Source: Bacteroidales bacterium (GTDB lineage Bacteria > Bacteroidota > Bacteroidia > Bacteroidales > Muribaculaceae). Taken from it: DNA of 12,077 nt. Every line of letters begins with the position of its first letter. The stretch's first letter is position 1. Below the pieces are notes generated by a model that was not told the DNA's origin, made no database searches, and was given only the letters and a program-made list of their open reading frames with translations. Positions 6,799-12,077 of the stretch are shown in pieces. The translations under genes were made by a program, and so were the position numbers. The DNA is taken from positions 1 through 12,077 of the forward strand of contig SFNC01000059.1 in assembly GCA_004554255.1 (NCBI GenBank). Direction: 5' to 3'.

Positions 6799-6849
6799 AA
6801 ATCAAGGGCGTTTTCACGCATTCCTCGCGTGAAAACGCCCTTGATTTTT
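6799..6849 (+). terminator. Strong hairpin terminator between convergent genes
   Basis: A perfect 19-bp inverted repeat, 6801-6819 against 6827-6845 with a 7-base loop, is extended by two A-T pairs and followed on the plus strand by TTTTTG. It serves the nitroreductase-like gene, about 95 bases after its stop. Read on the minus strand it is followed by TTTCTTA, so it may also stop transcripts that run on from the dus gene. The 300-bp spacer 6705-7005 holds this hairpin, the tandem repeat at 6927-7007 and AT-rich sequence; I see no gene in it. Confidence 0.8.
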
Positions 6850-6926
6850 GAGTATTCGAGGTTAACCTATTTACAATTTTCAATTCATCCGGTAGTATCT
6901 AAAGAAGAAAATATTAAAATATTGAA

Positions 6927-7007
6927 TTACAATATATTAATCGCTTTTATTACCAAACATGAGGCTTTTTCCGTTACCAAACTTGAGGCGTTTTCGTTAC
7001 CGATTTC
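6927..7007. repeat. Short tandem repeat, 23/24-bp units, next to the dus stop codon
   Basis: Two close copies lie head to tail: 6950-6973 (TTACCAAACATGAGG, then CTTTTTCCG) and 6974-6996 (TTACCAAACTTGAGG, then CGTTTTCG). A truncated third begins TTACCGATTTC at 6997. A degenerate copy of exactly 23 nt (6927-6949, 13 of 23 positions alike) precedes them in register. The last unit touches the dus stop codon (7006-7008). Function unknown; there are no unique spacers, so it is not a CRISPR array. Confidence 0.6.
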
Positions 7008-7920
7008 AGGGTCGGGGGAGGGCGGCGCGGTATTTTGCCAGGGTGCCGGCTTTCTTGATGGCTTTGAAGGTTTTGTGGCCTATTTCTTCTTCGGCGTATT
7101 CCCAGAAGGGTTTGATTTTCGATAGTATCTGCGCGTCGCCGCAGAGTGTTTTGGAGTAATGGTCAAGGATATGGTCGTGGAGCCGAAGCATCCGTGCAAT
7201 GCGTTCGGACACGGGCAACTCGCATCCTGTATCGTATTCCTCATAGAGCGAGGGGCGTGCTAATATGCCTCTTCCCGTCATTACTCCTGCAATGCCGGGG
7301 AAGCGGTCTATGACAGCGGCAATTTCGGCCGGGGTGCGTATGTCGCCGTTGAAGATTGCCGGCGCTTCCGATTCGCCGGCAATGCCTTGGAATGCGTCCA
7401 TATAAAGTTCTCCGGAATATTGCTGTCGCGCCGTGCGTGGATGCACTGCTACAAACTCCAGCCGTATGCGGTTGAGAATCGGGATTATCTGCCGCCATGA
7501 AGTGGGATTGTTGAGGCCGAGTCGCATCTTTACGGAGAATTTCAGCTGTGCGAATTCCTCTGCGATGGCAGGCAAGGCCTCGAGGCGTTCGGGATGCTCC
7601 AGTATGCCTGCGCCGCGGCATCGGGATGTCTGCAACGGAAAGGGGCAACCCATATTAAGATTTACCGATGTGGCTCCGGCAGCCACAACCTCGCTGAGCA
7701 GCAACCGCAGCTCGTCAGCGCCGCTGAATATCACCTGCGGCACCACATTTACGCCTTCATTCAGAGCAGAGGTGTAGTCGCGCAAATCGCGAGCGCGAGG
7801 CTCCCCCTTCTCAATGCGTATGAAAGGAGTGAAATATCGATTGTTGCCGCCGTATTCCCGGCTATGCCACATACGCCAAACGGCATCTGTATGTCCCTGC
7901 AAAGGAGCGATGTAGTGCAT
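7006..7920 (-). CDS. tRNA-dihydrouridine synthase (Dus family)
   Basis: The protein has 304 residues and is complete. Dus enzymes reduce uridine to dihydrouridine in the tRNA D-loop with FMN and NADPH. APLQGHTD (5-12) is the N-terminal FMN-binding start. NLNMGCPFP (88-95) contains the catalytic Cys92, followed by a Gly-Ala-Gly segment. VKMRLG (130-135) supplies an FMN-binding Lys131. VHPRTARQQYSG (159-170) matches the conserved His-x-Arg-Thr-x-x-Gln-x-Tyr segment. NGDI (about 191-194) and MTGRGILARP (about 214-223) bind the flavin phosphate. The C-terminal helical domain is present. I cannot say which uridine positions it modifies. It follows the Crp-like gene by 56 nt on the same strand with no clear promoter between, so it may be co-transcribed. 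Confidence 0.95.
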   Translation of the reverse strand: MHYIAPLQGHTDAVWRMWHSREYGGNNRYFTPFIRIEKGEPRARDLRDYTSALNEGVNVVPQVIFSGADELRLLLSEVVAAGATSVNLNMGCPFPLQTSRCRGAGILEHPERLEALPAIAEEFAQLKFSVKMRLGLNNPTSWRQIIPILNRIRLEFVAVHPRTARQQYSGELYMDAFQGIAGESEAPAIFNGDIRTPAEIAAVIDRFPGIAGVMTGRGILARPSLYEEYDTGCELPVSERIARMLRLHDHILDHYSKTLCGDAQILSKIKPFWEYAEEEIGHKTFKAIKKAGTLAKYRAALPRP

Positions 7921-7976
7921 TCAGATTTACTATTTAAGCTTTGACAATTTCGTTGCTTTCTGTCTTTGTAGTAATT

Positions 7977-8543
7977 CTATTTCCTGTTTACGGTTTCGCG
8001 GATGCGGAGGAACTGGCGGCGCGAGACGCTGAGATATGATGCCAGCTCGTTGAATGGCAGGCGGATGATGTCTTCGGGGCAGCGGACAATCAGGTCGCGG
8101 TAGCGTTCCGATGGCGTTTTTGAGTAGAAGGCGAGGTAGCGGCGGTAGGCTTCGTCGAGGAGTACCGACGTGGCGGATTCGAATAATGCCTGCTGCGGCG
8201 TCATCCCGATTTTCCTGATGTCGGCGAGTGGTATGCGCAGCACGTCGGTGTCTTCGCCGGCAATGATTGACGTGAGGCACGGTTTGCCAAAAAGGAACGA
8301 GCGCACGTAGTCGGTGGTTACTTCGCCGGCAAATGAAAATCCGGTGACGCAGAGCGAGCCGTCGGAGGCGACGGTGCAAAAGTTGAAGTAGCCGCTACGA
8401 ACCACGGCAAACCAACGGCAGACAGCGCCCTGCGCTACAAGACATTCTCCTTTGACATAGCGGTACGGCTCGCCATGTTCCTCACAGTAGCGTTGCAGCG
8501 GACCGAAGTCGATGCGGTTGATAAAGTCGTTGAGTCGTGCCAT
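7977..8543 (-). CDS. Crp/Fnr-family transcriptional regulator
   Basis: The protein has 188 residues. An N-terminal cyclic-nucleotide-binding-like beta barrel (about 20-110; YVKGECLVAQGAVCRWFAVVRSGYF is its RNA-polymerase-side region, in part) is followed by a dimer helix (about 115-145). A C-terminal winged helix-turn-helix follows (LPFNELASYLSVSRRQFLRI, about 162-181). The sensor residues that bind cAMP in E. coli Crp are not recognisable, and there is no Cys cluster for a [4Fe-4S] centre, so the signal is unknown, as for most Bacteroidetes members. The frame stays open to 8600, but the start at 8543 is chosen because a -7 box (8565-8558) lies between, leaving a leader of only a few bases. 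It is divergent from the 8665 operon, which it may regulate (inference), and upstream of dus. Confidence 0.9.
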   Translation of the reverse strand: MARLNDFINRIDFGPLQRYCEEHGEPYRYVKGECLVAQGAVCRWFAVVRSGYFNFCTVASDGSLCVTGFSFAGEVTTDYVRSFLFGKPCLTSIIAGEDTDVLRIPLADIRKIGMTPQQALFESATSVLLDEAYRRYLAFYSKTPSERYRDLIVRCPEDIIRLPFNELASYLSVSRRQFLRIRETVNRK

Positions 8544-8557
8544 AGTTGTTCTGTCTG

Positions 8558-8565
8558 CAAATGTA
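8558..8565 (-). promoter_or_regulatory. -7 promoter element of the Crp-like gene
   Basis: On the minus strand this reads TACATTTG, an exact TAnnTTTG match. No TTTG is seen at -33. It is 14 nt before the ATG at 8543, so the mRNA would have a very short leader. Confidence 0.55.
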
Positions 8566-8584
8566 ATAATTTTTTTCGACTGTT

Positions 8585-8606
8585 CGCCACGATGGGACAT
8601 TTGGCG
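8585..8606. promoter_or_regulatory. Candidate operator: inverted repeat in the divergent promoter region
   Basis: CGCCA (8585-8589) and TGGCG (8602-8606) form an inverted repeat 12 nt apart, centred between the two divergent -7 elements. Spaced 5-bp half-sites are the shape expected for a dimeric Crp/Fnr-type regulator, though this sequence is not the E. coli Crp or Fnr consensus. The link to the neighbouring regulator is inference. Confidence 0.3.
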
Positions 8607-8629
8607 CTTAAATGTTGACTTTTTTATTG

Positions 8630-8637
8630 TAGTTTTG
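8630..8637 (+). promoter_or_regulatory. -7 promoter element of the 8665 operon
   Basis: TAGTTTTG matches TAnnTTTG exactly and lies 27 nt before the ATG at 8665. No TTTG is present at the proper -33 distance, which would fit a promoter that needs an activator (inference). Confidence 0.5.
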
Positions 8638-8664
8638 CCGTGTAAACATTAAAACATCAACGAT

Positions 8665-9372
8665 ATGAGACGCATCATCTGTGGTTTACTATCAATTATC
8701 TGCTGCGTAGTCTTTGCAATCGGCGCCAAGGCAGCCCCGAAAGTCTTGGCCGACGTAATGCTCAAAAGCGGCAAGGAATACGATAATGTCGAAATCAAGC
8801 TCCCCAAGGGCTGGGACAAGAATCTGAACATTAAGGTCGAGGGTAAGAAGCTTACATTCCCGGCCGACTCTATCGACAGGGTAGTGTTCTGGCACGTGAA
8901 GAATCCCGACAACAAGCAACTGCTGTGCTACCACGAATACGCTATCTTCAACGACGAAACCGATGAATATACATCGCCCGACAAGAAGCTGCGCAAGAAA
9001 GGTCTCTATCCCAGCCAGTGGTTCACTCTCCATTATGTAGGAGAGGATGTATATATGTGGACAACCTTTGCCTCAATAAAGGCCGGAGACAATTCGGTGA
9101 CTTATTCCGGCTCGTTGGACAGCCCGTATTTCTTTCACAAGAAGAACGGACGCTTTTTCGTGCATATACCTTTCAATCGAATCCGCCCTGGTATGACCCG
9201 CAACTGGCTTATCGCGTTTTTCGCAGACGACGAAGTGCTGTCGGAGACTCTCAAGGACAAGAAAGAGCTGTACGACCGCGACCGCAAAAACTCTATGCGA
9301 AACGGAACTGTGTACACGCCTTACAAGTATGAGGATATAGCTGACCAGTATAAGGCCGGACGCAAAAAGTAA
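8665..9372 (+). CDS. Exported protein of unknown family
   Basis: The protein has 235 residues. Residues 1-23 form a signal peptide (MRRII.., hydrophobic core, cleavage near AKA-AP), so the protein is likely periplasmic or secreted, not lipidated. I do not recognise the family. Residues about 28-75 (V-M-L-K-S-G-K-E-Y-D-N-V-E-I, then LTFPADSIDRVVFW) have the look of a small beta-rich domain that senses or displays a surface. The middle (about 110-170) is aromatic-rich (SQWFTLHYVGEDVYMW). The C-terminal third (about 190-235) is highly charged, Lys/Asp/Arg-rich and probably helical. It has no Cys after the signal peptide other than one near position 93. It is the first gene of a two-gene operon, its stop 7 nt before the LRR lipoprotein start, and divergent from a Crp-like regulator. 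Confidence 0.8.
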   Translation: MRRIICGLLSIICCVVFAIGAKAAPKVLADVMLKSGKEYDNVEIKLPKGWDKNLNIKVEGKKLTFPADSIDRVVFWHVKNPDNKQLLCYHEYAIFNDETDEYTSPDKKLRKKGLYPSQWFTLHYVGEDVYMWTTFASIKAGDNSVTYSGSLDSPYFFHKKNGRFFVHIPFNRIRPGMTRNWLIAFFADDEVLSETLKDKKELYDRDRKNSMRNGTVYTPYKYEDIADQYKAGRKK

Positions 9373-9379
9373 TCTTGCA

Positions 9380-10924
9380 ATGCGAAGCGTGCTGAGATTT
9401 ATCTGCGGGGTGGCCTTAATCATTGGGCCTGCGTTGCTTTCTGCGTGCTCTGATGCGAAGGAGGCCGACGAGCCTGCATATCAACCCGATGCCATAGAGA
9501 TGCTCTCAACTGACATAACGGCGCCTTCGGAGGGCGGCGCCTTGCGGATTGAATTTTCATGCACAGGCGACTGGTCGCTGCAGACCTCCGACGATGTGAG
9601 GTTCAACAACGGCCTCTTTGCCAAAACCTCTGGTTCAAATAATGAAACGACGCTGCATTTCACGGCCTTGCCCAACACATCTGCGCAGGATAAAGTCACT
9701 AAATTTACATTGCATTGCGGTCGGGCGAGCGTCGAGGTTGAAATCCGGCATCCGGCTATGGAGTGCGAGCTTACCGACGAGGCGACCATAAAGGAAATGC
9801 TTCTGAAGCTATATGCCGCTGTCGATGGCGAGCACTCGCGCTTCCGGGGCAACTGGAAAGCCGAACTGCCGCTGTCGCAATGGGGCAACACAGTGAAATA
9901 CAGCGGCGGTGAGCTTGAGCTATACCTCAATGAGACCAACATAAAGGGCGAAGTGGACCTCGCGGGCTGTACAGCTCTGAAGACGCTGCGTGTGTCAAAA
10001 AATCAGCTCACAAAGCTCAATCTAAAGGGGTGTACCCGCCTCGAAACCGTTGATGCCACCTCCAATCAGATTAAGGACATCGACATTGACGGCTGCCTTT
10101 CGCTCCGTAGACTTACATGCGGCTATAACGCGCCGCTGAGCCGCATCGACGTGGCGAATTATTATTGTCTTGAACAGCTGTATATCTCCGACTGCAGCCT
10201 CCCGGAAATAGACCTCGCGGGTTGCATCTCGCTCCGCACGATTAACGTTGCAAACAACAACCTGACGAAGTTGGCGGTGCCTGAGCGCGCCAAGCTGGAG
10301 GATTTGTTCTGCTTCTCCAATAAGATTGAGAAGCTTGACGTGTCAGGCTCGCCGTGGCTCTATCTGCTTAATTGCGGCGATAATGTCCTTACTGACCTCG
10401 ATATAAGCGGCTGCACCAGGCTCAAGCGGCTGTACTGCTACGAAAATCTGCTTTCGACCCTCGACCTAACCGATCAGCGGGAAATTCTCTTTGAGGTTTA
10501 CTGCTTCACCAACCGCCTGACCGCCCTCGACATTGCCGGCTACCGCACCCTATCAACCCTGCATTGCTCCGATAACGACCTACGACAGCTCGATGTGTCG
10601 GGCTGTAAGTCTCTGACATCGCTCTATGCCTCATACAATTATCTCGAGACGCTGACCGCCTCGGACGATATGTCGCTGGTGACGCTCGACCTGACCCGAA
10701 ACCGAATGAAGCAGATCCCCTTGGAGCTATGCCATTATGGCGCAAAGGTCTACTGCGCCGGCAACACTGACGTGAACAGCGAAATCCCAGAGCACGCCGA
10801 CTCATTTGTGGAATTCGAACATGATGCCCGCTATGAATACGGACTTGGAGGTATGTTCACCGACCGTGGCTACGGATGGTGGTATCCGTGCGAACCTCAA
10901 TCCGGAGCACACAAGCGCCAATGA
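9380..10924 (+). CDS. BACON-like / leucine-rich repeat surface lipoprotein
   Basis: The protein has 514 residues. A signal peptide ends in lipobox L20-S-A-C23, followed by SDAKEAD, an acidic stretch of the kind linked to surface export of Bacteroidetes lipoproteins. Residues about 40-125 resemble a BACON-type beta domain (APSEGG, then TGDWSL, ending VEVEIRH). Residues 133-175 (ATIKEMLLKLYAAVDG, NW, PLSQW) look like the cap of plant-type LRRs. From about 178 to 460 there are about a dozen roughly 21-residue LRRs of the form LxxLxCxxNxLxxLDxSGCxxL; Cys in the LxC position recurs. It ends GYGWWYPCEPQSGAHKRQ. Such proteins bind protein or glycan ligands; which one is unknown. It lies 7 nt after the upstream gene, so co-transcribed. 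The end may be shortened by a frameshift (see finding at 10863-11069). Confidence 0.88.
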   Translation: MRSVLRFICGVALIIGPALLSACSDAKEADEPAYQPDAIEMLSTDITAPSEGGALRIEFSCTGDWSLQTSDDVRFNNGLFAKTSGSNNETTLHFTALPNTSAQDKVTKFTLHCGRASVEVEIRHPAMECELTDEATIKEMLLKLYAAVDGEHSRFRGNWKAELPLSQWGNTVKYSGGELELYLNETNIKGEVDLAGCTALKTLRVSKNQLTKLNLKGCTRLETVDATSNQIKDIDIDGCLSLRRLTCGYNAPLSRIDVANYYCLEQLYISDCSLPEIDLAGCISLRTINVANNNLTKLAVPERAKLEDLFCFSNKIEKLDVSGSPWLYLLNCGDNVLTDLDISGCTRLKRLYCYENLLSTLDLTDQREILFEVYCFTNRLTALDIAGYRTLSTLHCSDNDLRQLDVSGCKSLTSLYASYNYLETLTASDDMSLVTLDLTRNRMKQIPLELCHYGAKVYCAGNTDVNSEIPEHADSFVEFEHDARYEYGLGGMFTDRGYGWWYPCEPQSGAHKRQ

Positions 10925-11069
10925 TGAAGGGTCCGCTTTCAATATCTCATTGGGCTGCTCGGCTATTGCAGTGAGAAATTCTCTATCAAATATCGGCTCA
11001 AATTATGGGGCATATCATACCACAGAGAACGAATATCTTACACCATTCCGGCAAATACGGGATCTGTAA
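10925..11069 (+). pseudogene. Coding-like tail in another frame after the LRR gene
   Basis: After the TGA of the LRR gene, another plus frame continues open for about 48 codons to TAA at 11067-11069. It encodes EGSAFNISLGCSAIAVRNS and, later, YLTPFRQIRDL. The same frame is also open back into the LRR gene, and it has no good start of its own. It could be the original C-terminus separated by a one-base insertion or two-base loss near 10863-10924, the remnant of another gene, or chance. I do not recognise the sequence. The remaining 25 bases to the convergent gene contain only an AT hairpin. Confidence 0.25.
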
Positions 11070-11094
11070 ATCTGATATGAGATTCTTGATTTTG

Positions 11095-12077
11095 CTAAAA
11101 ATCAGTCAAATGCTTATCAAGTTTGTCGAAGGGCTCTATTTCGATTTTCTTTCCTGCTTCTATGATTGTATCTTCTTGCTCGGTAGTGATTATCAAGCCT
11201 TGTGGTATATTGAACTCTTCCATAGCAAGAAGCAGACCTTTTGTTTCGCGGACGCGGTTTTCAGTTGAAAGTTCGTGGCATACTTGGAGTGCCATAGAGG
11301 GGGTAAGATTTTGCGCCACTATAAAATCACATTCTCCCGACTGGTTATTGAAATAGTAAATATCTTTTGTGTGGCGTCGCAAGGCCATATAGACCATATT
11401 CTCAAGGTTGTGTCCATCATTTCTTGAGAAACTCGTCCCCGACACGTTCACAATTCCAGTATCAACGCAATAGACTTTGCGCGGCGAAATTGTCCTCGCT
11501 TTCGAAGAATATGAAAACTTGCTGACGAAATCAATTAGATAGCATTCATTGAAATATGACAGATACTCGTTCATAGTTGTGACGCTGCCCAGTCCCAGCT
11601 GCGCTTTCATTTTGGTAGCAGTCACGATATTGCCGATGTTGCTTAGAAGAATTGCGGCAACTCTTTTCAATGTCTGTGCGTCACGCAATTTATACCTTAC
11701 CGCTATATCGCGGTAAATCAGGTCGTTCACCAACTCATTGAGAACGGCAGGTTCGTGACTTGAAAGATATGCCGGGAAACCGCCTTTATTCATATATTGT
11801 CGTGTTGCATCAGGGGTAGCTTCCAAGCCGACAAAGCCGCAAAACTCACTGTAGCTGAACGGAAACAATTCATAAGTCAGATGTCTGCCGGTGAGTTTTG
11901 TGCCGAGCTCCCGGCTCAGCATTGAGGCGTTGGAGCCGGTTACCGTGACTCGATAGCCTTCGTCGAGCTTCCCGCGCACATAGACTTCCCAACCATCGAC
12001 AGTCTGAACTTCATCCATATATATTGAAGTCACGTTTCGGTCTGTGAGTATGTCATCAACAAGAGCGAAATGATCCA
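11095..12077 (-). CDS. AAA_14/DUF4143 family ATPase, N-terminus beyond the window
   Basis: The frame is open to the window edge; the codon at 12033 is an internal GTG. About 326 C-terminal residues are visible. The first ones (DHFALVDDIL..) are followed by the Walker B segment VTSIYMDEVQ and by VTVTGSNASML, the sensor-like strand typical of AAA_14. The Walker A motif must lie upstream of the window. After KLTGRHLTYELFPFSYSEF the DUF4143 domain begins, with ILLSNIGNIVTATKMKAQLGLGS.. as a winged-helix-like part. Near the end a nuclease-like fold with E..D-F-I-V follows (SGECDFIVAQ, where family members resemble PD-(D/E)xK). These genes occur in many copies in Bacteroidales genomes; their role is not settled. 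It stands alone, convergent with the LRR operon. Confidence 0.9.
   Translation of the reverse strand, partial: DHFALVDDILTDRNVTSIYMDEVQTVDGWEVYVRGKLDEGYRVTVTGSNASMLSRELGTKLTGRHLTYELFPFSYSEFCGFVGLEATPDATRQYMNKGGFPAYLSSHEPAVLNELVNDLIYRDIAVRYKLRDAQTLKRVAAILLSNIGNIVTATKMKAQLGLGSVTTMNEYLSYFNECYLIDFVSKFSYSSKARTISPRKVYCVDTGIVNVSGTSFSRNDGHNLENMVYMALRRHTKDIYYFNNQSGECDFIVAQNLTPSMALQVCHELSTENRVRETKGLLLAMEEFNIPQGLIITTEQEDTIIEAGKKIEIEPFDKLDKHLTDF

Noticed and set aside
6950..6996. CRISPR array
   Set aside because: The units are directly adjacent, with no spacers and no cas genes nearby.
6748..7125. 125-codon plus-strand open frame
   Set aside because: It runs through a terminator, the tandem repeat and the 3' end of dus, and has no domain or promoter.
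11087..11104. TGATTTT/AAAATCA hairpin as a terminator between convergent genes
   Set aside because: The stem is seven A/T-rich pairs and overlaps the stop codon of the ATPase gene; it is too weak to call.

Overview
The window looks like chromosomal DNA of a Bacteroidales bacterium, probably from the Muribaculaceae/Prevotella/Bacteroides side of the order (inference). The grounds are several matches to the Bacteroidetes -7 promoter element TAnnTTTG (one with a TTTG -33 element at exactly 19 nt), poor or absent Shine-Dalgarno sequences, a BspA-like leucine-rich repeat protein with a YYNxxGxRV..IRRQG type C-terminus, a BACON-like domain, and an AAA_14/DUF4143 ATPase. Nothing in it looks like phage, a CRISPR array or an insertion sequence.

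Layout. 1-1883 (+) is the 3' part of a large secreted BspA-type LRR protein, followed by a perfect 19-bp hairpin terminator. 2117-2780 (-) is a compact stable-RNA/ribosomal unit: promoter, tRNA-Glu(TTC), rpsT (bS20), a second identical tRNA-Glu(TTC), terminator. Divergent from it, 2978-4675 (+) encodes a lipoprotein with an OmpA-like segment and C-terminal TPRs, again closed by a terminator. 4773-5747 (+) encodes an envelope-anchored DNA/RNA non-specific endonuclease (NUC1 family). After a 276-bp spacer holding a possible 46-codon ORF, 6024-6704 (+) encodes an exported SagB/nitroreductase-like flavoprotein. It faces a convergent pair on the minus strand, a Crp/Fnr-type regulator (7977-8543) followed by a tRNA-dihydrouridine synthase (7006-7920). 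A 21-bp hairpin and a short 23/24-bp tandem repeat lie between the two directions. Divergent from the regulator, 8665-9372 and 9380-10924 (+) form a tight two-gene operon for an exported protein of unknown family and a BACON/LRR lipoprotein. 11095-12077 (-) is the C-terminal part of an AAA_14/DUF4143 ATPase that runs off the window.

How the genes work together. Most of the plus-strand genes (LRR surface proteins, TPR lipoprotein, anchored nuclease, exported flavoprotein) concern the cell envelope. The minus-strand genes at 2.1-2.7 kb and 7.0-7.9 kb are translation housekeeping (tRNA-Glu, S20, tRNA dihydrouridine). I see no single multi-gene system of a known defence or secretion type. The least explained part is the divergent Crp-regulator / unknown exported protein / LRR lipoprotein arrangement at 7977-10924, together with an out-of-frame coding-like tail after the LRR gene.
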